A stretch of DNA of 64,000 nt from Canna indica (lineage: Eukaryota; Streptophyta; Magnoliopsida; Zingiberales; Cannaceae), in assembly GCA_034359265.1 (NCBI GenBank), contig CP136893.1, positions 29,226,001-29,290,000 of the forward strand, in the 5' to 3' direction. The stretch's first letter is position 1. Each line of letters begins with the position of its first letter. The notes beneath the pieces are model-generated. The model worked only from the letters and a program-made list of their open reading frames with translations, was not told where the DNA came from and did no database searches. A program made the position numbers and the translations under genes. Positions 9,562 through 20,729 of the stretch are shown here, in pieces.

Positions 9562-9789
9562 TGTTTCAGCTTGGCTTTCTCCTGTTCAAAAATTTGTTTT
9601 GGATCTTTGAACACGTAAAGTGTTCCTGGGGGTCTTGGGGTTGGTTTCTTCTCAGAGGGGTCTCCGATCTTTAGCTTTTGTAAGTCACGGGCTAAAGAGT
9701 CAATGGAGTCTGAGATTGATTTAGGGGCTGTAATTTTAGCCTCCAACAAGTTGAAGTCTATGAAAGTTGAATGGGAGAAGATTTTTTGA
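9558..9789 (-). pseudogene. Small viral ORF2-like fragment upstream of the polyprotein
   Basis: About 77 codons of an acidic/basic helical protein end in a Lys-rich tail (EQEKAKLKQ). Its stop overlaps the next ATG as ATGA at 9558-9561, the coupling typical of badna- and tungrovirus ORF2/ORF3. The 5' end is lost: the frame runs without an ATG into the copia element at about 9789. Confidence 0.65.
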
Positions 9790-10585
9790 TTTGGCAAGTG
9801 TTAGACTGTCTTCCGACTGAGTTTGATGTTTTGAAAACTTCTTATAATGCTCAAATAGGAAGAGTGGTCTATTGATGAGTTGGTTTCCATCCTTACCCAG
9901 GAGGAAAGTGTTCATGAAAAAGGGCAAGGCGCATACTGTTCAGTTCACTTCCCATAAAACCAATGATAAAAGGAAGAATTTTTTCAAAGTAAAGAATAGT
10001 AAGCCTCTGTTTAAGAAGAAAGGCGGTGATAAGTCTAGACCTCCCTTGGTTCATGAAACTGGTGAGCATAAACAGTCTGTGAAATCAAGGTTTAATGAAA
10101 GTGCAAATTACGTGATATGTTTGGGCATAAATAGTCCGATTGTTATAAGTTTAAGAATTAGCTTTAAAAGGAGAAGAAAGGTAATCCCTGGCTTTAGTAT
10201 GTTTTGAATCAAATCTTATTGATGTCCCTTCTAATATTTGGTGGTCGGACACTGGTGCAACTATTCATGTCACAAACTCATTGTAGTAGTTCAGAACTAA
10301 GAGAAAGCCAAATGAAGGGGAGTTGACGATCACTATAGGGAATTGAGTTAATGTCAAAGTAAACCACATAGGTGTTATTGATTGTGTAGTGGACATGAAT
10401 TAATTTTAAAATACATTATTTATATACCTTCTATGAGAAAGAATTCGATTTTTGTTTCTGCTTTGGATAATTGTGAATACTCTTTTCATTTTGGTAGTAA
10501 AAAAGCTTACTTATATCATGATTCATCTCTGGTTGGTTATGGTGTTTTGTTAAATGGTTTATACATGTTGAATGTTGATTCTCCT
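9789..10585 (+). pseudogene. Copia gag end, protease and start of pre-integrase domain
   Basis: Frame pieces from about 9795 resemble the copia gag (LPTEFDVLKTSYNAQ), then a Lys-rich zone. The protease DTGATIHVTNS is at about 10246-10280, followed by LDNCEYSFHFG near 10470 and LNGLYMLNV near 10555. The pre-integrase domain resumes after an insertion at about 12350. Frames change several times. Confidence 0.7.
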
Positions 10586-10589
10586 TTTA

Positions 10590-12327
10590 ATTATTGGCTT
10601 AAGGTTTTCAACCTTAATTGGTCTTAATCTCGGTTTTGATAATAACAAACATGAAACTAATGTTTCATTGAGAAATCTTTCAGGTTCCATCTCGGTTAGA
10701 GCTCGACGTCTGGTATCGAGAAATCAGAGAAATCAGAGAAATCAGCAAGGACACTCGTCGACGTTCGGGATTCTTCGGGAAGTTGAAGTTTAGGTCTAGG
10801 GTGTCTAGCATGTGTTGTAAATCCTCATTATGATGCAAAAAACCCAAAAATCAAACCCGAACCCCAAAACATGAAATCCCGAAAACCGCCCTAAAATTCA
10901 CTAAGCCTAGGGAGCTCCTTGGAGGGCTATATGATCTAGATATTTTCTTGACATAAAAAAATGACGGTAATTGTTCCTTGGGTTAAAACTAGATAACGAG
11001 GTATTTTTAAGAATTCTTTTGAAGCCTTTAGCCTACCCATTCTTGACCCGAAAAATTAAAAAAAAATCGTTTTCCGAAAATTTGTACTAGACCCCAAAAA
11101 TTAGATTTTGATTCTTAAGGATTTTAATTTTTAGATATTTTTATTAAATCTAAATGGGGGATAATCCTTATACAATATTTATGTTTTAAAGTTATTAACT
11201 TAAAGTTAATAAATGTTATATAAGTAGACTTAACGAAGACGGAACCAAAACGAGTAGAAAAACTAAGCCAAACCAAGCAGTGCAATGCAGTCTGTCTAGT
11301 TTCGGTCGACTGAATGCTGCCAAAAACTAGCAGTAGGCAATTTGGTCGACCGATCGATCGACCGAAGTGAGCCAAAAATTGGCAGTGGCTACTTCAGTCG
11401 ACCGGACAATAGAGAGCTTGATCGCGACTCATTCGGTCAACCCTTCGGTCGACCAAACAGAGCGGTTGAAGCGCAGAAAGCCAACGGTCGCTGGGCGGTC
11501 GACCGACGATCGATCGGACCATCGATTGAGCGTCAGTAACGGGCAAAAATACGCCCATTAACGCGCTGTTTCTCATGGGGGGTGTTATAAATACCCATCA
11601 CAATCCTTCCTCTAGCCAACCATTGATGCTTCTAAGCCTCAAAGAGCCACTCCTTGCATCTCTACAAGATTCTTGAGCCATTTTTTCAAAGAACCCTAGC
11701 TTTGAGCCCAAGAACCTTAAGATTGACTTTGAGCTTGCCTTGATTCATCTTCAAGTCATCAAGAGAAGCTAGGACATTGTGTTTGAGAGCTAAGTTTACA
11801 TTGTTTATTATTTGCTCTCATTATTATTGTATTTTGGTGTTTATTTCATTGTATTTTCATTTGTGTAAACCTAGAGTGCTAGGTTGATTGAGTTGGTGGT
11901 TGCCTTTGTGTTTGAGGCTTAATTCTACCAGTGTAAACATAGTTTAGTAGGATTAGTTGAGTTGTCCCTTAGGTTGAGGTGGAAGAGTGCTCTCAGTAAG
12001 AAGACAGAGATTTTTGGATATGGAAGTGCCTTAGGTTGAGAGCGAGACTCTTCAAGTCAAAGTCCTCATTGTTAGGGAAATAAAATTAATCTAGTAAAGC
12101 TTAGTTTGGAAATTCTAAGCAGGATGCTTAGGTAATGGAGTAGGCATTGGGGCCGAACCACTATAAATACTTGTGTTAGCATTATTTTCTTTGTTACTCA
12201 CTTCCGCATTTAGTCGTACAATTGTGAATTGCCTAAATAATTTAAGAAATGATTGAAATCGGATTTAGGCTAATTTATTAGTTAATATACTATTCACCCC
12301 CCCTCTAGTGTGGTCATTCCCCTAACA
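10590..12327 (+). repeat. Sirevirus-like LTR insertion (probable solo LTR)
   Basis: The copia pre-integrase domain is split here: LNGLYMLNV at 10555 and the NVVGNKRC/LGHI part at 12355 belong together. The inserted 1.7 kb starts near GGTCTTAATCTCGGTTTTG, has TATA-like and leader-like stretches, and ends in a C-run plus CTAGTGTGGTCA...CCTAACA, the usual end of long copia (Sirevirus-type) LTRs. No coding domain is inside. The 5' boundary and target duplication could not be fixed. A cluster of GGTCGACCGA-like motifs sits at 11305-11520. Confidence 0.5.
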
Positions 12328-12349
12328 CTAATGACCAACGACAATCGAA

Positions 12350-14960
12350 TATTAATAATGTTGTTGGAAATAAACGATGTATAGTCGCTTAAAGCTCTTC
12401 TATGTTGTAGCAAAAAAGGTTAGGGCATATTTGTAAAGAAATAATAGAGAGACTGATTAAAGAAAACATTCTTCATAATTTGGATTTTTTATGATTTTCA
12501 TACCTATGTTGACCGTGTGAAAGGGAAACTCAGTGCTGGGTCAAAAAGAGAAGGGTTGGTAGAAGTAAAGGCATATTACAGTTGATTTATACTGATATTT
12601 GTGAGTCTATTACTCATGTTGCCTTAGGAGGCTATAGATACTTCATTATTGACGACTTCTCAATGTATGGTTGGATTGAATTGTTGCGAGAAAAATTTGA
12701 ATCTTTAGATGCATTTAAGACTTTTAAAGCTATAGTTGAGCTTAAATTTGACACACAAATCATATGTGTTAGATCTGATAGTTGAGGTGAGTTCTATGGC
12801 AAGTATGATGAAACAAGCCAAAATCCTGGACCTTTTGCTAGATTCTGGCATTGAGGCACAATACACCATGCCTGGTACTCCACAACAAATTGGAGTTGTT
12901 GAAAGATGAAATCGTACTCTCATGGAGATGGTGAGATGTATGTTGAGTCATTCAACTCTCCCAAAATTTTTATGGGAAGAAGCCTTGTGGACACAAGCTT
13001 ATATTTTGAATCATGTGCCAAGTAAATATGTTCCAAAGACACTATATGAGCTTATGTTAAAGAAAAGGTCCACTTTAAAGCACTTTCGTGTTTGGGGATG
13101 TAGAGCGGAAGTTAGGCCCTATAATCTAGATATAAAGAAGCTAGATCATAAAATCATAAGTGGCTTTTTTGTTGATTACTGCATTGGGTCTATGGTTCGA
13201 GATTTTGCTACCCTACACGCGCTACCAGAATTGTTGAGTTTGATCATGCTATCTTTTGTGAAAATAAAACAAAATTGCGGGTTGTCTCAAGAACCATGTG
13301 TTGTTACCTTTTGAGTAGAACGAGTTGCCATTCCAACTCCCATTGTTCCTTTTTCGATTGGATATGTGCCATGTGATATGATTTATGACGATACCACCAG
13401 TCATGTTGTTGATACTGGTGTTGATCAACAAATTGAGACTGATATATCGAATCCTAATACTACTTTGCCTCCACCAAGAAGATATAAGAGAGTTCCTAAA
13501 CCCACCGGATCTTCTAGATTCAGGGATTATATTGTATCTCTATAGTAACATGAATTCAACTATGTTAAGGATTCTGATTTCACTTCTTATCATGAAGCTA
13601 TCTCAGATCCTCATAGTTCACAGTGGTTGGCTGCTATGGAGGATGAATTAATTTTTATGGAAAAGAATGGTGTTTGGGATTTGGTGGAATTACCGGATGG
13701 TTGCAAGACTATTGGTTGTAAATGGGTCTTTAAGACTAAACGTGATGCAAAATGAGAGATAGAAAGATACAAAGCCAGATTTGTTGCTAAAGTATACAAC
13801 CAAAGTGAATGTATCTATTATAAAGAAATATTCTCTCCTGTTTCCATCAAAGATTCCTTTCGCATTGTGATGGCACTTGTAATTCACTTTGATTTGGAGC
13901 TTCATCAGATGTATGTTAAAATGGTCTTCTTGAATGGTGTGAAACAAGCCTCCAGACAATGGTATCTCAAATTTCACGATAAATGCATTTACCTTAAGAA
14001 TAGTGAGAGCAGATTCATCATTCTTGTATTATATGTTGATGATATTCTTTTGGCTAGCAATGATGTGGAATTTCTGTGTGTGACAAAATAGATGTTGATA
14101 GCGCACTTTGATATGAAGGATCTTGGAGATTCACTGTGACAAATCCTATGGCATTTTTGGTTTATCTCAAAAGGGTTATATTGAGAGAATACTGAACATA
14201 TTTAATATGAAATTTTGCAAACCATGTGATGCACCCATTCAAAAGGGTTAGAGACTTTCTAATACCCAGTGCCCTCAGAATAATAATGAAACTGAAAATT
14301 GGAGAAAACCACATATGCTTCCGTTGTAGGCAGCCTTTTGTATGCTTAAGTTGATATTAATATTGGTTTTTTTTTGTTAATGTACTTGGGAGATATTTGA
14401 GCAAACCTGGTGTGACTCATTGGTAGGCTGCAAAACGTGTAATGAGGTATCTACAAGGTACCAAAGGTTACATGTTTACTTACAGAAGATTTAATTGATC
14501 ATCTTGAGGTGATAGGTTATTTTGATTTTGATTATGGTGGTTGTCCCAATGATCATAAGTCAACTTCATGTTATATTTTTATGCTGGTAGGAGGAGTTAT
14601 TTCTTGGAAAAGTGTTAAGCAAACACTTACAGCTACCTCAACTATGGAAGCACATTATATAGCTTGTTATGAAGCTACACGTCGGCCAATTTTGACTAAG
14701 AAATTTTATTGCCGAATTTAGGCTAATGGAAAGTATTTCTAGGCCCCTGACCATTTATTTTGATAACTCTGTTGTGGTGTGCTTCTCTCATAATAATAAC
14801 AAAAATTCAAAGTGGTCAAAATACTTTGACACAAAGTTTATGTTTGTTAGAGAAAAGATTCAAGAGCGTCAGACTTATGTTAAACATATTCCTACATAAC
14901 TTATGATTATAGATCCCCTAAGCAAAAGCTTATCTGTTAAAGTTTTTGTTGATCATGTAA
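12350..14960 (+). pseudogene. Copia integrase, reverse transcriptase and RNase H, decayed
   Basis: Successive plus-strand blocks are a pre-integrase zinc region (KRLGHICKEIIERLIKEN), integrase core (YTDICES, the IICVRSDS block and PGTPQQIGVVER), RT N-part (NGVWDLVELP, GCKWVFKTKRD), the catalytic YVDDILLASN at about 14032, and RNase H (CPNDHKSTSCY, TATSTMEAHYIA). In-frame stops occur at 12783, 12908 and 13755 among others, with frameshifts between blocks. No functional product is expected. Confidence 0.8.
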
Positions 14961-15747
14961 CCCGTATGGGTGTTGTGAAATCTTTTGATGTTTTGGATTA
15001 GTGGGAGTTTGTTTTACAAACTTATTGTAACTTCATTTGTGTTGCCTTGAAACATTGTGTAATATTTGTTATTGTTGTTGCTATAAATATACTCTGCACA
15101 AATTATTTGTTATATATATATTGGCATATTTTGAAGACATTTTTCACCTTGTCTCATTTTGTTGTTGATATGAGATGATCTCATATAGCATCTTGGGTAG
15201 ATGCTTATGACCAATTTTGTTGGGAATTGCACTGAAATTATATATCGACATGTCATCTTGTAGTGCTTTTCCTTGTATATGCATTCTATTTTTGTTGGGC
15301 CATTGGGATTTAAGTGTCTTGCATGTATGATATCAATGCTCCTTCAGGCATGATTTTCTTCATTGATGAGATGCTTGTAATTCCTTTTGGACCTATAGTT
15401 AAGAATCTTGGCTTTGTTGTTTTTTTGGTTTTGGCATCTTACTATATGTACATATTGTAAATTAATTTGGAGTTTTAACTTTTATATACATATGGAAATC
15501 TGATTTATGCAGTCCAAGTGGTAGGGTATTAGATTTTTTATGGACTAACATAAATCAGTAGATTTATTTTGTTAGACTCAAATTAATTAGATGTCAATTT
15601 GATTAATTAGATATGTTGTTTGTAATATGGGTCCGCTATAATGGATGGGCTTGGCCTATTATTTTACTAACGTAAAAGGAGGGTCATACTCTTTGTTAAT
15701 TAAAGGGGTGTCTATTTCCCCATTTAAATAGACACATGAGTTGCACC

Positions 15748-16197
15748 TAGGGATGACTAGGGTTCGATTAACTGCATTTTTTGTGGTTAATTGAAACGAA
15801 ATTGATTAAAAACCCGCTAACCGAAACCGAAATCGGTCAATTTCAAAAATTGGTGTCATAAATCGAAATTAACTCGGTTTCGATTATCCAATGGATAACC
15901 AAAACTGGTTAGTTGGATTCGAATAGAACCGGTAACCGCTTAATAAAATAAATTTTAAAATATATAAAAATTATCAAAATAATTAATATTATCGGTTCCG
16001 GTTACCAATTAACCGCGGATAATCGGTAACTAAAATCGAAATATATAATCGGTTATCCGCGACCCAATAACTGAACCAATTTTAATTGGTTTTTTTATTT
16101 TATTAATCGAAATCGAAACTGAACCGCAAATTTACTATCCGAAACCAAATTTACGATTCGATTTACCGTGGTTAATCGATTTCAATTGTCATCCCTA
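15748..16197. mobile_element. hAT-type MITE 1 (450 bp) with 8-bp target duplication
   Basis: Ends are TAGGGATGAC and its inverted GTCATCCCTA. The flanking 8 bp GTTGCACC is duplicated at 15740-15747 and 16198-16205. The interior is built from degenerate repeats of the type AACCGAAATCGGTT in both orientations and would fold strongly. No coding sequence. It sits in the presumed 3' LTR of the copia element. Confidence 0.9.
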
Positions 16198-16205
16198 GTT
16201 GCACC

Positions 16206-16640
16206 CTCTATACCCTATGAGAGTTTATCTCTTTACTCTCTCCGTACCTTTTCACTCGTATGGCACAAAGAACAAAAGTGGAAGAAGAAGCATGGACCAG
16301 TCAATTTCCTTGAATCCAGATAATTCTTCACAAGATTCCATGTTAATTACCATATTCGGCGTGCTATGATTAGAGATACGAAGAAAAATATTTTGGATTT
16401 TATCCTACAGTTAGCCCATAATAGACTGTTGATTTAATGGTAACTCCAAGGGTGTCTTTGTCTTTTATCCTCATTCTGCTTCAAGAGGACATCAACTTTA
16501 CCAAGCCCATCTTATTTGACTGCATCCTGGTCAATCAAATAGACATGGAACATAAATTCATGCTTCCTCTAGCACAAAAATGAGCAAAGACAAACAGGAA
16601 ACGGATAAAAGTTATTTTATAGCAAGCAAGCTAGGAATGA
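16206..16640. other. Unassigned; tail of copia LTR and gene-flanking sequence
   Basis: The sequence continues the copia LTR past the MITE (pyrimidine-rich CTCTTTACTCTCTCCG leader) and then changes to unassigned DNA before the MAKR-like frame. No ORF worth calling. Confidence 0.4.
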
Positions 16641-17393
16641 GATGCAAAACTTGAGAAAAATGTACCGAGGTTACTTTGGATGCCTTACCTATCTCCAAAT
16701 CCATGGCAGCTCCAGCTTCTCCATAAAGGGATGCTCCTTCCGCTGCGCCACCCTCAACTTCAAATGGTTGAAAACCTCTTCCAAGAAGAAAAGATGGCCA
16801 AAACACCCAATATTATCACCAGTAGCAACAACTCTCTTGCCAGCTCTTCGCATGTCGTCAGCGAGGAACTCAATGCAGATGACTACTGTAGATGCTCGGC
16901 AGACTTTATAAGATCGGACCGAAAGAGTTCTTGGTCTAAGAAACTCAAGCTGATCAAGAAACTATCGCATAGTCTCAAGCTGAAATCATCAAAAGTTTAC
17001 CTCATGTCTCTGTTCAACAGAAATAGACGCTCAGATGAGTCATACAAGGCACAGATTGCTAAGGAGTATTCTAAACGCAATGTAGAGGCATCCAAGAAGA
17101 TCCAGCTGGAGCAAAATCAGATTAGAAGTTATCTACTTGATGACACCAGGAGTGTAAACAGAGAAAAGCTTGTGGAAGAAGTGTGTCACAGGAAGTCCTT
17201 CTCAGGTGCCACCAGCTGGTGTCCAGCCATGAACTCATCTGCATCTCTGTTATCATCTTCTTCCTTCCTAGGTACAAGCTTGGATGAATCAAACCAGCCA
17301 CTCTTACATAACGTAAGTGGCTGTGTGAATTTAGAGGTGGAGTGCTCCATTGAAGGAGCTATAGCCTACTGCAAGAAGTCTCTCAGCACCTGA
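16641..17393 (+). CDS. MAKR/BKI1-like membrane-associated kinase regulator, probably 5'-incomplete
   Basis: An open frame runs from an in-frame stop at 16638 to TGA/end at 17393, with the first ATG at 16680 (237 codons). It shows hallmarks of the plant MAKR/BKI1 family: KGMLLPLRHPQLQMVENLF near the start, the basic block SWSKKLKLIKKLSHSLKLKSS near residues 85-103 (plasma-membrane binding), YLMSLFNRNRRSDES after it, the KSFSGA motif near residue 172, and the C-terminal ECSIEGAIAYCKKS, which in BKI1 binds receptor kinases such as BRI1. Family members are usually around 300 residues with an acidic N-terminus before the KGxLLPL block; that part is not visible here. Either a first exon lies upstream or the gene is truncated. 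Similarity looks closest to the MAKR3/4 group, from memory of the family. Confidence 0.65.
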   Translation, partial: DAKLEKNVPRLLWMPYLSPNPWQLQLLHKGMLLPLRHPQLQMVENLFQEEKMAKTPNIITSSNNSLASSSHVVSEELNADDYCRCSADFIRSDRKSSWSKKLKLIKKLSHSLKLKSSKVYLMSLFNRNRRSDESYKAQIAKEYSKRNVEASKKIQLEQNQIRSYLLDDTRSVNREKLVEEVCHRKSFSGATSWCPAMNSSASLLSSSSFLGTSLDESNQPLLHNVSGCVNLEVECSIEGAIAYCKKSLST

Positions 17394-17812
17394 TTTCAGC
17401 AAGGAAGAGAAAATGATAGTTCCGTTCTATTCATTGTTTGCTACTATAATTGCTGCAACACGTGTGAATCAAGAGAGACCACGGCTTTTCAGGGTATAAA
17501 ATCAGAATAAAACAACCAATTAAATAATTAATGTATGTTTAGGCTATTGACTTGAGGAATTGCATGTGCTTTGTTCTGGTAATAAATGGCAGCAGAGAAG
17601 ATGCTTAAATTGTGTATGAATCGGAGCTTGTTAAAATCAAAGCAAGTTCAGTTTCTTAGCTTTGTTATGGCTCATAAAGTTGCATTTGATTGCATTACAC
17701 AATCTAGCTAGCATCCAGGAATCATATTGCACAGCAAAAAAAAGATGACATAGATATTTGGAATCTTGACCAAACTGGAATAGTTTATATAATCTATATA
17801 AAAAAATTGGTA
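17394..17812 (+). other. 3' flank of the MAKR-like gene
   Basis: AT-rich sequence without ORFs. It probably includes the 3' UTR of the upstream gene. No clear repeat. Confidence 0.4.
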
Positions 17813-17817
17813 TAATT

Positions 17818-17928
17818 TGTTAAAGTCCCACGTTAGTTAAAATATGGCCAAGATAGTCTTTAAATAGTTTGGGCAATCCTTTCCCCAGCTAGATTTTGGG
17901 GTGAGTTAGACCTACGAATTACTCAACA
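17818..17928 (+). repeat. Short LTR copy 1 (tandem duplicate)
   Basis: A 111-bp unit beginning TGTTAAAG and ending CTCAACA, followed by a degraded primer-site-like TGGTACTAAAA. It is a direct duplicate of 17951-18064 including about 15 bp of preceding sequence, so a tandem duplication of roughly 133 bp made it. Confidence 0.75.
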
Positions 17929-18419
17929 TGGTACTAAAATTGGTATAATTTGTTAAAGTCTCACATTGGTTAAAATATGGCCAAGATAACCTTTAAATAG
18001 TTTGGGCAATCCTCTCCTCATGAGCTAGCTTTTGGGGTGAGTTAGACCTACGAATTACTCAACATGGTACTAAAGCTTAGGGTTTCCTCATTTCTCTTAT
18101 TCAAACAACCCTACTTTTTCTTTTCTTCATGTTCTTGTGTCGCCCGTCTCCTCCCTTTGTGGGGACGGGCGGCTACTCGCGGTCGGCTTCCTCTTGTGCC
18201 GCGCTCCGCACGGCGTTCTTGAAGGCGTGATCTACGAGGCATCTCTCTTCCTCTTGCGCTCGTGTCACGCGTTCGCCAGTAGGGAAGGAAGGCAGTCGAC
18301 GAGGACCGCACCGCCCTATCTTGTGGAGAAAAAAGAAGAAGAAGAAGAAGAAGGGCACAGGCGCCTCGTCGTTCGCACCGCCCCCTCTGTGAGAAAAAAA
18401 ACAAAAAGATGCCTCGTTG

Positions 18420-19025
18420 CAACGGCTCACGGGCGTCAATTGCTCCTCCAGCTGGCTCAAGCCAATTCTCCAGTTGGCTCTTCGAGCTGTTTCTCTAGCC
18501 GTCTCTTCCAGCCCTCCAGTTGGCTCTCCAAGCCAGCTCTCACGAGCTGAGCCGAACCGTTTTCGAGTCGAGCCTCATATCCTCACGTTTTCGAGCCATT
18601 TTCGAGCTGAGCCTCATCTCCTCACCGAGCCAAGCCATTTTCGAGTTGTTTTCGAGCCGTTATCTCATTCTCAAGCCGATTTTCCTCCAATGGCTTCATC
18701 CCGAGCCGTTCTTTCATTCTCAAGTCGAATTTCTTCCAACGACTTCATCCTGAGTCGTTCTCCATTCTCCAGCCGGCTCTGCACGCGCCTTACGCGCCCT
18801 TTTCTCCAGTCGGCCCTTCACGTGCTTTACGTGTCCTTTTCTCCAGCCGGCTCTGCGTCTTACGCATTCTTTTTTTTTTTCTCGCCGGATCTCATTGCTT
18901 CTCGTGGCAGCCCTTTTCTCACCGGATCTCCTTGAGCCCTCTACTCACCGGATCTTGTTGCTCCTTGCAATTTCTCTTCGGATCTCGTTGCTCCTCGCAG
19001 TCTCTCACTGGATCTCGCTGCTCAT
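18420..19025 (+). repeat. Degenerate tandem repeats inside the TRIM element
   Basis: Variants of CGAGCCATTTTCGAG, TTCTCCAGCCGGCTCT and CACCGGATCTCGTTGCTCC recur irregularly across the stretch. Open frames here are long only because the repeats lack stops in several frames; no protein domain is seen. A GAA microsatellite sits at about 18333-18352. Confidence 0.6.
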
Positions 19026-19029
19026 CGCA

Positions 19030-19279
19030 GACATTTTTACTAAGTCTTTAAGTATTTCTCTTTTTAAACTCCTTTGTAACAAGCTGGGCACGATTGACAT
19101 CGATGCATCAACTTAAGAGGGAGTGTTAAGTAATATAGTTATGGGTATTTGTGTATGGTAGTACATGTTAGCTTAGGTTGTTCCTATGGTATAGCATATT
19201 ATGTTCTAGGCCTATATATAAGCCTCTTTTCTCATTAATAATATAATTTTTGGGCTGTACTTAACATGGTATCAGAGCC
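19030..19279 (+). repeat. Copia 3' end with a second LTR family and intact primer site
   Basis: ADIFTKSLSISLFKLLCNKLG is the conserved end of copia RNase H. A stop, a purine tract AAGAGGGAG and a 143-bp LTR (19124-19266, TGTTAAGTAA...TTAACA) follow. Directly after that LTR is an intact TGGTATCAGAGCC (19267-19279), as if a second element started here. The LTR sequence is unrelated in its body to the 114-bp LTRs around it. Confidence 0.75.
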
Positions 19280-19483
19280 TATCCTGTTGTTGATATTGTG
19301 TCACTCGCAGATATCCAGTCCTGCAAAATTTCACGCTCCAGATGTCCAATTCTGGGCGTAAGGAGGGTGTGTTAAAGTCACATATTGGTTAAAATATGAC
19401 CAAGATAGCCTTTAAATAATTTAGATAATCCTCTCCTCATGAGCTAGCTTTTGGGGTGAGTTATGCCTACTAATTTCTTAACA

Positions 19484-19988
19484 TAATTTGTAGCAAAAAC
19501 ATAAACTAGCCAATCTTCCTACTATCATAATATTGATTGGAAATGAAAAATAAAAGCAAGCGAAGGAATATCCATCTTATATATCTTATCATCTTCGCAG
19601 CATCAAGTAAATGAAAGAATTATCCGGTCATCTAAATGATTAAATACAACTATTCGACTACAGACATGGAGCTAACTACTTCAAACTAAGACAACCAAAA
19701 CCTATCCTCTAAACTGAAACATTAGCTGTATATTTATTTTACAATGCCGATATCATTTCATTCAAAGAGTTCAATTTGCTATTTCCGCGGATTGGAATGC
19801 ACAACCAATTAGATGTTTTCTCCTAAACATAACATTTCAATCGGCAATGAGGCAACAGTTTGGGATCATTAATGAAAACTCTGGAGCATGTAATGCTATG
19901 GACCAGTCTGATTTTCCAAGTCAAGTTAAAGATAAATTCTAGTTTCCTTTGTTCCAAAAAGCAACTAATCTTTTAGAAGTCAATTCTA
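19484..19988. other. Unassigned AT-rich spacer
   Basis: No ORF, repeat pair or recognisable gene between the TRIM element and the CACTA-like element. Confidence 0.4.
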
Positions 19989-20729
19989 CCACAACAAATA
20001 TTATAAAATTGACTCTTTTTGGGAGCCTAAATATAAATTTAGGCGCTCTTAAAAAAATCGATTTTAGGATAAAAAATGGGGGTGAAAAAAAATATAGAAC
20101 CGACGCCTTTTTTGGGCGTCGGTATATATTCAAATAATCGGTGCCCCAAAATAGGGGCGCCCATTTTTTGAATACCGGCGCCTATCTATAGGTCCCGGTA
20201 TGCAAATTAATTTTTTTTATTAATAATATATATTAACTTAATTTATATTATTAATTTATAAAATATATAACATATTATATATTATACTTTATTATATATA
20301 TAAATAAATAAATAAATATATTTTATTATATTAATAAAAAATTAAGATTATTATTTGTATTTTATAAGTTGGTAAAAAAAATTAAGTTTAACAAGATATT
20401 TATAATATTTAAAAGTAATAGAAAAAAAATAAAAGATGTGGGACTGTAAATATGATATTTATACTAATTAAGAATAATTTAGAATTTTTTTTTATCAATG
20501 TGGGACTATAAATCTGATATCATAAAATAACTAAAAAATAATTTATTAATTAAAATAATTTTGTGTACCATTTTCGGAAATCCCTGAAACAGACGCCTAT
20601 ATAGGCATCGATTATCTAGAAAATGGTGCCAGATGCCAGAAAGGTGGAAACTGATGCCAACCCATTACCGGCGTCTATGCCAAACGCTAGTAAATTTCTG
20701 TTAATTTTTCCAATTTTTTTGTTGTGGAC
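19989..20729. mobile_element. Non-autonomous CACTA-like element with CACAACAAA ends
   Basis: The left end reads CACAACAAAT and the right end is the inverse (TTTTTTTGTTGTG). Subterminal zones carry short inverted motifs such as CCGACGCC/GGCGTCGG and GGTGCC/GGCGCC, as in CACTA elements. The interior is AT-rich and non-coding. The 3-bp flanks (TAC, GAC) do not match exactly, so the boundary or family is uncertain. Confidence 0.5.

Larger units (their letters stand above)
9789..16440 (+). mobile_element. Ty1-copia retrotransposon, 5'-truncated and decayed
   Basis: Copia domains follow in order on the plus strand: gag, DTGA protease, GAG-pre-integrase, integrase, RT (YVDDILLASN) and RNase H. The protease lies before integrase and RT, so this is copia and not gypsy. 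The 5' LTR and gag start are gone; the virus abuts directly. Many stops and frameshifts are present. A purine-rich tract TAGTGGGAG near 15000 probably marks the start of the 3' LTR, and a TATA-like CATTTAAATAG is at about 15721. The right edge near 16.4 kb is approximate. Confidence 0.75.
17951..19483 (+). mobile_element. Small non-autonomous LTR element (TRIM/LARD type) with 5-bp target duplication
   Basis: Two LTRs of 114 bp (17951-18064 and 19370-19483) both start TGTTAAAGTC and end in AACA. The 5' LTR is followed by TGGTACTAAAGC, a decayed TGGTATCAGAGC primer site; the 3' LTR is preceded by a purine tract AAGGAGGGTG. The 5 bp TAATT flanks both sides (17946-17950 and 19484-19488). The 1.3-kb interior encodes no complete protein. 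It contains a GC-rich degenerate-repeat stretch (18120-19030) and a copia 3' end with its own LTR (19030-19280). Confidence 0.8.

Noticed and set aside
16612..16806. Minus-strand frame with EVEGGAAEGASLYGEAGAAMD as a gene
   Set aside because: It is antisense to the MAKR KGMLLPLRHPQLQMVENLF block, which is the recognisable coding strand.
18111..18935. Overlapping long frames in the TRIM interior as genes
   Set aside because: Frames are open on both strands because of the GC-rich repeat composition; no domain, no start context, and located inside an LTR element.
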